This document shows positions 1 to 6,277 of a DNA stretch of 6,775 nucleotides, piece after piece. The notes under the pieces were generated by a model that ran no database searches, had not been told where the DNA came from, and saw nothing but the letters and a program-made list of their open reading frames with translations. Both the position numbers and the translations under genes were made by a program. Position 1 is the stretch's first letter. Every line of letters begins with the position of its first letter. Origin of the DNA: Lachnospiraceae bacterium (GTDB lineage Bacteria; Bacillota; Clostridia; Lachnospirales; Lachnospiraceae); contig JAILOA010000373.1 of assembly GCA_024691065.1 (NCBI GenBank), positions 1 to 6,775 on the forward strand, written 5' to 3'.

Positions 1-27
1 AAAAAAAATCTCAACAAATCCCCCCAA

Positions 28-47
28 GTGTTACGCATTTGTAACAC
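28..47. repeat. perfect inverted repeat, possible operator or hairpin
   Basis: The arms GTGTTAC (28-34) and GTAACAC (41-47) are exact reverse complements separated by 6 bases (GCATTT). The right arm overlaps the candidate -35 element at 39-44. The core TGTTAC recurs once more at 133-138, just upstream of the ribosome binding site. A dyad on a promoter is typical of a dimeric repressor or activator site. It could equally be a small RNA hairpin, but no T-run follows it, so a terminator is unlikely. The dyad is seen directly; the regulatory role is inferred. Confidence 0.45.
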
Positions 48-67
48 ATCATGTTGTAAAATGTAAT
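39..67 (+). promoter_or_regulatory. candidate sigma-A promoter, distal, for the large gene
   Basis: TTGTAA (39-44, 4 of 6 to TTGACA) and TGTAAT (62-67, 5 of 6 to TATAAT) are 17 bases apart. Transcription would start near 74, leaving a leader of roughly 100 bases before the ATG at 172. It overlaps the inverted repeat at 28-47, so it could be a regulated promoter. In such AT-rich DNA matches of this quality occur by chance, and 91-118 is a competing choice. Confidence 0.3.
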
Positions 68-90
68 CGTTAAATGTGTAGAAGACCTAA

Positions 91-118
91 TTTACAATAA
101 TTATTAGCTATCTACAAA
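91..118 (+). promoter_or_regulatory. candidate sigma-A promoter, proximal, for the large gene
   Basis: TTTACA (91-96, 5 of 6 to TTGACA) is followed after 16 bases by TACAAA (113-118, 4 of 6 to TATAAT). This would start transcription near 125 with a leader of about 47 bases. It is an alternative or addition to the promoter at 39-67. Neither has both boxes strong. Confidence 0.3.
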
Positions 119-154
119 AATATATGTTAAAATGTTACATAAGCATTATGTGAT

Positions 155-162
155 TAAGGAGG
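155..162 (+). promoter_or_regulatory. Shine-Dalgarno site fixing the start of the large gene
   Basis: TAAGGAGG is a near-complete complement to the 16S rRNA 3' end and ends 9 bases before the ATG at 172. This supports that ATG rather than a later Met codon. Just upstream, ACATAA (137-142) and TTATGT (146-151) can pair around a 3-base loop, making a weak AT hairpin next to the site. Confidence 0.8.
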
Positions 163-171
163 ATATTAGCA

Positions 172-3100
172 ATGAGAGAGAGTGATATCAACGAAATTAA
201 TACAAGCGGTAATCAGCATGTAGATCCTGCAAATAACGGGGCCGGAGCGGGTTTGGCCGATAATTTAAGTAGCAATCCTGCAAATAACGGGGCCGGAGCG
301 GGTTTGGCCGATAATTTAAGTAACAATCCTGCCAGGATTCGTAAAGTCAGTGATATAGACGAAATCAAGGATATCGGATTAACAGGTTCTTATGAGGAAC
401 AGGCAAATATGATGCAGGATATCTATGATAATTTGGATACTCCTGAAGAAAAATTAGAATTTCTCGTGAATTCACAAAAATATTTATATATGACTTCTGT
501 TTATGAATCAGGTAATTATAGATTTGAAGGTCTTTCTACAGTGCTCAGAAATAAAATAGATTCATTAAGAGATGACTTTGAAAACAACTATATAAAAAAT
601 GCGTATGAGGAAGATTTAAGTTCTTATTTGGATAAATGTAATGAAATGTCAGTAAAAAATAAAGCTAAAATTTCATATGAATATAAAAAATATTTAAAAC
701 AAATACCTGAAAATGATAAAAACCGAGAAAAGAAAGCTCTTTATCTGGCAAGAACTAATCCTGAAAATGGCACATCAAGTACAAGTATCACTGATATGGA
801 AGGATGCGTAAGAAGTGAGTATGATAGTTCAAAACTTGTTCTTAAAGATATAGATTTAAAAAGCAATACAAAGATGTCTGACATTGCCGGTATTATTGGA
901 TGTACCGATGAAAAGGAAAAAAAAGATTTTTATAAAAGATATGATGCCGAAGCCGGAGATAATGCCATAGAAACATTTAGAAAAAAATATGTAAAAGACG
1001 CTTTGAAATTAAACAATAATGGTGAAAATGATGAAAATGCGATAGAAAAATACAAAAAATCTTTTAACGGAAAAACCAAAGGAGTAAATACTTCAGCCGG
1101 TACTGTACTTCGTGAAAAAAAATATTATCACGCTTTACATACACAAAATAACTATGTTAAAAATCTGTTTTTTAATGAAGAACAGAAAAAAGATTTTACC
1201 TTTATTGTAGAAGAGACTACACAAGAATTATCAACAGGCGGAATTAAAGATTGGATTAAAACCAAAGGCGAGGAAATATTTGAAGCCCGCAGAAAATCGG
1301 ACTTAATTTCTTTTGTTAACTATTATGATAAAAAATATGTTAAAAGCTTACAACGTAAAAAAGATTACATTAATTTAGAAAGAGAATCCAAAAATCGAAT
1401 TAAAAAAGCCACCTCGGATTCCTATGATTGGGTTGTTGAGGATTGGTATGATGATAATGGTAATAGAGCAATTCAAACCGGTAGTGATCAGCAAATAAAA
1501 GAATTTAAATATGATATAAGGGCTGATTTAAAAGCAGAAATAGTTGATGAAAGAGAATTAGAAACTTTTCATTTCAATGACAGTAGTTTAAAGGAAGGAG
1601 CGGAGCAGGTTGATAAAAACTCCAGGGAAACTACAATATTAAGTGTTTTCCAGATTTGGGCTTTAGGAACTCATGAAAATATAAAAGTAAGTGATATTAA
1701 AAATCTTACAGACAATCAGGCTTTGCTGGATGAATTTTCTGATTATTGCAAGGCTCATCCTACCTGTGGGGCAAAAGATAAAGAAACTTATGAAGAGTCA
1801 ATAAAGTCATGGTGTGATTTATTTGAAAAAGCTACCGATAAGATAAAGAAATATAAGATTCCAAAGGTAAATTATGACAACGAAGAAGAATTGAAAACTG
1901 TTCTTTCGGAGATACAATATGTATGTGTATTACTTCAGGACTTTAGCCAGGAAATTCCGACAATTTTCAAAGAAAAATTTAATGTCGATGGAAAAATAAT
2001 TGCCGAGAATTATATGGGTGAAGATAAATGGAATAGCATGAGAAATACATTGATAAGAGCGGGAAATTTCCTTTCATTGCCTTACGATGCATATTTTAAA
2101 GATTATATTTTTGAAACGGGCGGTACTGCATTTTCAAGCGCATTCTCTATGGCAACCGATAGAGTCTTAGCTAATGAATTGCTAAATAAAAATGCGGGAA
2201 AGTCTTTTGAAACCATTACTAAAAATTACGGAGACGGTAATGAAACACATCCTTATGTTGCAATGTTTTCCCAGGAAACAGTTGATGGAGATGGGGATAT
2301 AACGAAGACTTATGCTGAATTATACAATGGTTGGAGTGAATTCAAAAAAAAGGATCCTATAAAATATCTTAATGGAAAAGATAAAAAAACATTTAAGAAA
2401 AAAATTAAAAAATATGTTTCTGTTTTAGAAGAAAAAGGCAGAAAAGCTATAGAGAAGGATTGTATTGACAATCTTAGTTACGGATTTTTGAAAGATTTGA
2501 AGATGGATATATTAAAGGATTCTCTTAGTAATCTTTCGGACAATCCTGACGACGTTGTAAACTTTTTAAAAAGCGACCAATTATTGAATAATGCCGGATT
2601 AACAAATATGTCACTAATCGGTAATGTGATGAATAAGATGTTTAACGAGAGCTACCGTTGCCTGATTAATACTGTAGGGTTAACCACTAACGATTTATTT
2701 ACAATAGATGGTAAGACCTTTAAGGAATTATGGGGAGATAAGTATAAAAATGTTACTGATGAATCTCTCAGAAATCGTTGCTATCAGGTGGAGATGCTTA
2801 AGAAAATTGCCGAGGGAAATTGTGAGGTAAGAGTGAAGCTTCTTGGTTTTGATAAGAATAACAAGTTAGGCATTAAGGGAGATATGATTGTTCATGCTCA
2901 GCCTGAAAGAATCAGAAAAATTAAGCACAATATGGATATTTACAATGCCGGTGTTAACGATATTCTAAGGCAGCTGAAAGATGTGCAAGGCAATCTTCTT
3001 AATACGCATCCGGATTTTGATAGTAAAGACATCAAGGACCTTAGAGAAGAAATAGGAACTGTTGGTACCAAGTTATTCCAAAATTTTGAAAAAGAACTGA

Positions 3101-4452
3101 ATGAAACTATTAAAGTTTTAGGATCAAATAATAGTGATATAAATAATCCTAAAAATATTAAGGAGCAGTTAAATAAATTGAGTGTTGCGGCAAATACATA
3201 TTATAGCAAGAGACGTAATTATGTATTTAAAAAGCAAAATGAAGCCGGACAGGAAAGATTTGATGCATCAAAAAGGACAAAAACCTTAGTTAATGATATT
3301 GTAAGAAATATATCCATACTTCGTCAGGGAATTGATGAAAACATTATTTGTGCTCCGGGAAGCAGTTTTGAAGATGCATCCGTTGTTAATATAGGAATTA
3401 CGTTAAAGAATCTTGAGGATCCGGAAATTGATATTTATGGAATCAAAGATGTTAAGACACCTGAAGAAGACGAAGGAGCCACACTTTATAACTACCGTGT
3501 GACTATTGGAAATAAATTAGTTGAAAAATTCAAAAATATCGATAAGGATTTTAATAAGATTATTAACGATGATGGAAAATTAGAACCTTACGATGCTGCA
3601 CTTGCTTATTATGCAAAGGAATATATCGATAAAGTGCAGGAAATCGGGATGAATGATGATAAATTTGCATCAATTAATCAGAAACTTGAAAATGCATTTA
3701 ATGACGGATCTTTTAAGAAGGATGCCGAGAGACTTTCAAAGAGTCCTGTATTTAAGGAGTTTTTGAAGAAGAATAAGAAGTTTGATTACAGGACTTGGAA
3801 AAATCATGAGAAAGAATGCTCAGCACTTCTTGCTACTTACAAAAATGATCTCGAATCAATTACAAAGCGTGATGAAATTGAAGTTGCAGGAAATATGCCA
3901 AGGTTCAGAGCAAATCCTGACTTGGGAGTTGCAGATGCCGGGGCAGGGGCAGTCAACGCAGAAGCAGGAGCTGCCAACGCAGAAGCAGGAGCCAACAATG
4001 CTGTAGCAGCTGATCCAAATGCAATTGCAAAATATATTCTTACAGGAGATGCTCATGGTAAAGTAGTGCCTGACAAGGAGATGACTGTTGAGAAGAGATA
4101 TGAGCGCCTTGGTAATTATATGTCCAAAAAGATTCTTACCGAAAAAGCCAGCAAGTCTATGATAGATGCAATGGTTGAAGGAAAGCTCGAGTATGAAGAT
4201 GTTCTTAAAACTGTTGTAGATGCATTAAAACAGAATAAGATATTTAAGAAGGGCCAGTACAACGAACAGAAGCTCAGTGAGATGATTCAAAATGGAGACT
4301 TAAGAAAGATGGTTATCGATTCGGTTGTAAAGCAGGCTCAGAACAGTGCTAAGAATGTGAAAGTTGCTGCACAGAAGGATTTGGCACAGCCAAAGCTTCC
4401 AAATACAAACGCACAGCCGGCAAAGCAGCAGGGACCGGGAATGCATGCATAA
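172..4452 (+). CDS. very large uncharacterised Lys/Asn/Asp-rich soluble protein, 1426 aa
   Basis: I do not recognise this protein and assign no function. Residues 18-51 are a two-copy 17-residue Asn/Ala/Gly repeat, followed by NPARIRK. Residues about 59-1240 are a long charged region rich in Lys, Glu, Asp, Asn and Tyr, with no obvious catalytic motif and probably mostly helical. Residues about 1254-1282 are an Ala/Gly/Asn linker with two NAEAGA units. Residues about 1284-1400 look like a compact helical domain (YERLGNYMSKKIL ... MIDAMVEGKLEYEDVLKTVV), and the end is a Pro/Gln/Asn tail (QPKLPNTNAQPAKQQGPGMHA from about 1406). There is no signal peptide, membrane segment, LPxTG, SLH or dockerin module, so it should be cytoplasmic unless exported by a leaderless route. 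The start is set by a strong ribosome binding site at 155-162. The gene has its own leader and ends at a bidirectional terminator, so it is monocistronic. By eye it is more AT-rich than the fucosidase gene, and lysine codons switch from mainly AAA to mainly AAG near 2415-2450. Possible roles (structural, surface or effector protein) cannot be separated from sequence alone. Confidence 0.9.
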   Translation: MRESDINEINTSGNQHVDPANNGAGAGLADNLSSNPANNGAGAGLADNLSNNPARIRKVSDIDEIKDIGLTGSYEEQANMMQDIYDNLDTPEEKLEFLVNSQKYLYMTSVYESGNYRFEGLSTVLRNKIDSLRDDFENNYIKNAYEEDLSSYLDKCNEMSVKNKAKISYEYKKYLKQIPENDKNREKKALYLARTNPENGTSSTSITDMEGCVRSEYDSSKLVLKDIDLKSNTKMSDIAGIIGCTDEKEKKDFYKRYDAEAGDNAIETFRKKYVKDALKLNNNGENDENAIEKYKKSFNGKTKGVNTSAGTVLREKKYYHALHTQNNYVKNLFFNEEQKKDFTFIVEETTQELSTGGIKDWIKTKGEEIFEARRKSDLISFVNYYDKKYVKSLQRKKDYINLERESKNRIKKATSDSYDWVVEDWYDDNGNRAIQTGSDQQIKEFKYDIRADLKAEIVDERELETFHFNDSSLKEGAEQVDKNSRETTILSVFQIWALGTHENIKVSDIKNLTDNQALLDEFSDYCKAHPTCGAKDKETYEESIKSWCDLFEKATDKIKKYKIPKVNYDNEEELKTVLSEIQYVCVLLQDFSQEIPTIFKEKFNVDGKIIAENYMGEDKWNSMRNTLIRAGNFLSLPYDAYFKDYIFETGGTAFSSAFSMATDRVLANELLNKNAGKSFETITKNYGDGNETHPYVAMFSQETVDGDGDITKTYAELYNGWSEFKKKDPIKYLNGKDKKTFKKKIKKYVSVLEEKGRKAIEKDCIDNLSYGFLKDLKMDILKDSLSNLSDNPDDVVNFLKSDQLLNNAGLTNMSLIGNVMNKMFNESYRCLINTVGLTTNDLFTIDGKTFKELWGDKYKNVTDESLRNRCYQVEMLKKIAEGNCEVRVKLLGFDKNNKLGIKGDMIVHAQPERIRKIKHNMDIYNAGVNDILRQLKDVQGNLLNTHPDFDSKDIKDLREEIGTVGTKLFQNFEKELNETIKVLGSNNSDINNPKNIKEQLNKLSVAANTYYSKRRNYVFKKQNEAGQERFDASKRTKTLVNDIVRNISILRQGIDENIICAPGSSFEDASVVNIGITLKNLEDPEIDIYGIKDVKTPEEDEGATLYNYRVTIGNKLVEKFKNIDKDFNKIINDDGKLEPYDAALAYYAKEYIDKVQEIGMNDDKFASINQKLENAFNDGSFKKDAERLSKSPVFKEFLKKNKKFDYRTWKNHEKECSALLATYKNDLESITKRDEIEVAGNMPRFRANPDLGVADAGAGAVNAEAGAANAEAGANNAVAADPNAIAKYILTGDAHGKVVPDKEMTVEKRYERLGNYMSKKILTEKASKSMIDAMVEGKLEYEDVLKTVVDALKQNKIFKKGQYNEQKLSEMIQNGDLRKMVIDSVVKQAQNSAKNVKVAAQKDLAQPKLPNTNAQPAKQQGPGMHA
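223..324 (+). repeat. two-copy 51-bp in-frame tandem repeat near the N-terminus
   Basis: Copy 1 (223-273) and copy 2 (274-324) differ only at the first base (GAT versus AAT) and near the end (AGC versus AAC). Each encodes (D/N)PANNGAGAGLADNLS(S/N). A third partial start, NPA, follows at 325-333. The near identity, including all silent positions, indicates a recent duplication. The unit is more G+C-rich than the surrounding gene and looks like a flexible linker. Confidence 0.95.
3952..3993 (+). repeat. two-copy 21-bp repeat in the Ala/Gly/Asn linker
   Basis: The units at 3952-3972 and 3973-3993 encode VNAEAGA and ANAEAGA and are almost identical in DNA. They sit in a longer low-complexity stretch (GVADAGAGA before, NNAVAADPNA after) that separates the core of the large protein from its C-terminal domain. 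The composition resembles the N-terminal repeat (NNGAGAGLAD), so both ends of the core are bounded by similar linkers. Confidence 0.85.
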
Positions 4453-4457
4453 TATAG

Positions 4458-4520
4458 ACCGGGTAGCTTGTCCGGTGGGAATCCGGAAGCTTGTTAAGTG
4501 GGAATCCGGAAGAAGCTTGT
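4458..4520. repeat. imperfect 23-26-bp repeats after the large gene's stop codon
   Basis: AGCTTGT occurs at 4465-4471, 4488-4494 and 4514-4520. The last two follow GTGGGAATCCGGAAG at 4475 and 4498; the second copy has three extra bases (AAG). The first copy is degenerate, with ACCGG (4458-4462) and CCGGT (4472-4476) able to form a 5-bp stem. The repeats are non-coding in the annotated frames and end before the terminator. They may be slippage products, an eroded 3' coding extension or a small structured RNA element; I cannot tell which. Confidence 0.75.
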
Positions 4521-4547
4521 ATATTTAGTCAAACCATGTAAGAAAAT

Positions 4548-4592
4548 AAAAAAACGGCGGGATTAGCGAAAATAGCAAATCCCGCCGTTTTT
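4548..4592. terminator. bidirectional intrinsic terminator between convergent genes
   Basis: Bases 4550-4564 and 4578-4592 are perfect 15-base reverse complements with the G+C-rich core CGGCGGGATT/AATCCCGCCG, a 13-base loop, an A-run on the left and a T-run on the right. Read rightward it ends the large gene's transcript; read leftward its U-run ends the fucosidase transcript. It lies 95 bases past the first stop codon and 27 bases past the second. Confidence 0.93.
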
Positions 4593-4619
4593 CTGGGCTC
4601 CTGCGCCCCGGTAATTATA

Positions 4620-6077
4620 TTATCTCAGTGTCATTTTATAGACCACCGGTGTGTCACTGTCTACAAATGGTGCGTGAATTGTCATCTTGTCGTCATCTCT
4701 TGTAAATTCAGGCTTTTCGTCATAGCCGAGAACAGAGAAATCTTCAATGATTCCATGGAAATCCTTGCTCTTTTCGCCCATGTTTTTAACAATTACATCC
4801 TCGCCATGCTGTTGCATAGGAATGATGTAGATGAAATTCCTCTTGCAGGTGAATCTGATGTCGGATGAATCAAAATCTTTTCTGCCCTGCTCGGAGAACA
4901 TACCTTCAACAACCTCGGTATTTCCTTCTGCCTGGACTCTCCAAGGGTGGGTATCGTAAATGGCCTCGCCGTTAACATCCATCCATGCGCCGATTTCTTC
5001 GAGAAGCTTGATTTCTTCGTCGCAGATGGTACCGTCGGACTTAGGACCTACATTCAAAAGCAGGCATCCGTTTTTGCTGACAATGTCAACGAGATCCTGA
5101 AGGATGTGGGTTACATTTTTGAATTCATTCTGGGCTGTATAGCACCAGGAGTTAAAAGCCATAGAGGTGTCTGCCTGCCATGGGAATGGCTTAGCATCGG
5201 AGAAGTGTCCGCGTTCCATATCGAGAATGCCGGTGCCAAGCATCATAGCATCGTGCTTGTATGAAATGCCGACTTTCATACCCCATTCTTCGGCTCTGTT
5301 ATAATAATATGCGATGAACTTCATTAAATAAGGCTTAACTGACTCATGCTGAATCCACCAGTCGAAGTAAACCATTGAAGGACGATATTTCTCAACGAGC
5401 TCAACATTTCTTGCGAGCCAGTCCTCAAGGAAGTCGGCAGGTGGTGCCGGGCTGAACATATCCATATCGCCGGCCTCCGGAATTGATGGATAGTAGTAGT
5501 CTCCGAGCTTCATAGGGTCCTTTACATCGCTGTCAAAATTCTTTCCGTGTGAGAAGAAAAATGCATGCTCAACCCTGTGATTTGACTCGCAGAAAATCAT
5601 ATCATTCTTGAGAATTTCTTCCTTAAGCTCACCGAGCACATCCCTGTGCATAGCCATATTTTTGGAATTATATTCACTGATTTCGGAATCATACATCTGG
5701 AAACCGTCATGGTGCTCCGCAACAGGCATAACATAACGCGCTCCGGCTTTCTTAAACAGTCTCACCCATTCTGCAGGATCAAAATTAGGCGCCGTAAACA
5801 TTGGAATAAAATCCTTGTAGCCAAATTTTGTATGCTCGCCGTAGGTGTCTCTGTGGTGCTGCCATTCATCCATTGACTGGATATACATATTTCTCGAATA
5901 CCATTCATTTCTGAAGGCAGGTATGCTGAAAAGTCCCCAGTGAATAAATATTCCGAACTTCGCATTTGTAAACCATTTTGGGACTTCATAATCATCAAAG
6001 CTTGCCCAATCCGGTTTATATGGGCCTTTTGCAATCACTTCATCGGCAATTTTAAGATATTTTTCTTGAATTGTCAT
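4620..6077 (-). CDS. alpha-L-fucosidase, glycoside hydrolase family 29
   Basis: A retaining exo-glycosidase that removes terminal alpha-L-fucose from glycans such as mucin, milk or plant xyloglucan oligosaccharides; the exact linkage cannot be read from sequence. The 485 residues cover the catalytic barrel (about 30-370) and a short C-terminal beta domain (about 375-485), with no carbohydrate-binding module. Visible GH29 landmarks are KFGIFIHWGLFS (40-51, with the substrate-binding His46), YVMPVAEHHDGF (115-126), YFDWW with the probable nucleophile Asp239, DMERG (286-290, Glu288 a possible acid/base), FNSWCY (308-313) and LLLNVGPKSDGTI (339-351). There is no signal peptide, so it should act in the cytoplasm on imported fucosylated oligosaccharides; no transporter or fucose-pathway gene lies in the window. 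The start is supported by AAGGAG six bases upstream (plus-strand 6084-6089). A TATATT -10-like box lies at 6125-6130 (minus strand) but has no good -35 partner. The gene is monocistronic here and shares its terminator with the convergent large gene. Confidence 0.95.
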   Translation of the reverse strand: MTIQEKYLKIADEVIAKGPYKPDWASFDDYEVPKWFTNAKFGIFIHWGLFSIPAFRNEWYSRNMYIQSMDEWQHHRDTYGEHTKFGYKDFIPMFTAPNFDPAEWVRLFKKAGARYVMPVAEHHDGFQMYDSEISEYNSKNMAMHRDVLGELKEEILKNDMIFCESNHRVEHAFFFSHGKNFDSDVKDPMKLGDYYYPSIPEAGDMDMFSPAPPADFLEDWLARNVELVEKYRPSMVYFDWWIQHESVKPYLMKFIAYYYNRAEEWGMKVGISYKHDAMMLGTGILDMERGHFSDAKPFPWQADTSMAFNSWCYTAQNEFKNVTHILQDLVDIVSKNGCLLLNVGPKSDGTICDEEIKLLEEIGAWMDVNGEAIYDTHPWRVQAEGNTEVVEGMFSEQGRKDFDSSDIRFTCKRNFIYIIPMQQHGEDVIVKNMGEKSKDFHGIIEDFSVLGYDEKPEFTRDDDKMTIHAPFVDSDTPVVYKMTLR

Positions 6078-6202
6078 ATTGATCTCCTTTTTATTTATTA
6101 AATTTTTTTACGTTCATTTTTTAAAATATAATTTCAAGAATTATCATAACATACTTTTTAGAAAAAAGCACCTATAAATCACAATTACTGACTGTTTTTT
6201 TG

Positions 6203-6231
6203 TTGACAGTATTTATTTTTGTTGGTATTCT
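6203..6231 (+). promoter_or_regulatory. sigma-A promoter for the DUF4342 repeat-protein gene
   Basis: A perfect TTGACA (6203-6208) is followed after exactly 17 bases by TATTCT (6226-6231, 4 of 6 to TATAAT). Transcription would start near 6238, giving a leader of about 40 bases. This is the best promoter in the window. Confidence 0.7.
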
Positions 6232-6263
6232 TTTTTTAGAGTAACTGCTCGGAAAAAAATATC

Positions 6264-6271
6264 AAGAGGTG
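6264..6271 (+). promoter_or_regulatory. ribosome binding site for the DUF4342 repeat-protein gene
   Basis: AAGAGGTG lies 6 bases before the ATG at 6278 and is the only purine-rich site in front of this frame. It selects 6278 over the ATG at 6351, which belongs to another frame that is open only because of the repeat. Confidence 0.7.
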
Positions 6272-6277
6272 AAAACT

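Larger units (their letters stand above)
6078..6277. other. divergent intergenic region, AT-rich, no gene seen
   Basis: This spacer separates the leftward fucosidase gene from the rightward repeat-protein gene. It holds the fucosidase ribosome binding site (6084-6089), a promoter for the rightward gene (6203-6231) and that gene's ribosome binding site. TACTG (6186-6190) and CAGTA (6207-6211) form a short dyad that overlaps the -35 box, possibly a regulator site but weak. I saw no catabolite-repression (cre) box and no small ORF with a ribosome binding site. Confidence 0.7.

Noticed and set aside
2284..2319. EF-hand or dockerin-like DGDGDITKTYAE in the large protein
   Set aside because: Positions 1, 3, 5 and 12 fit a calcium loop, but the Gly at position 6 and the hydrophobic residue at position 8 are missing, and no second loop or dockerin partner is present.
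3782..4056. Short overlapping ORFs on both strands inside the large gene, near its Ala-rich linker
   Set aside because: They are frame shadows of the low-complexity linker, without ribosome binding sites.
4595..4608. GGGC/GCCC hairpin beside the terminator
   Set aside because: It is only 4 bp with no T-run on either side, and is likely incidental next to the 15-bp terminator stem.
4793..5264. Plus- and minus-strand ORFs overlapping the fucosidase gene
   Set aside because: They lie in other frames of a gene with clear GH29 motifs throughout and have no independent support.
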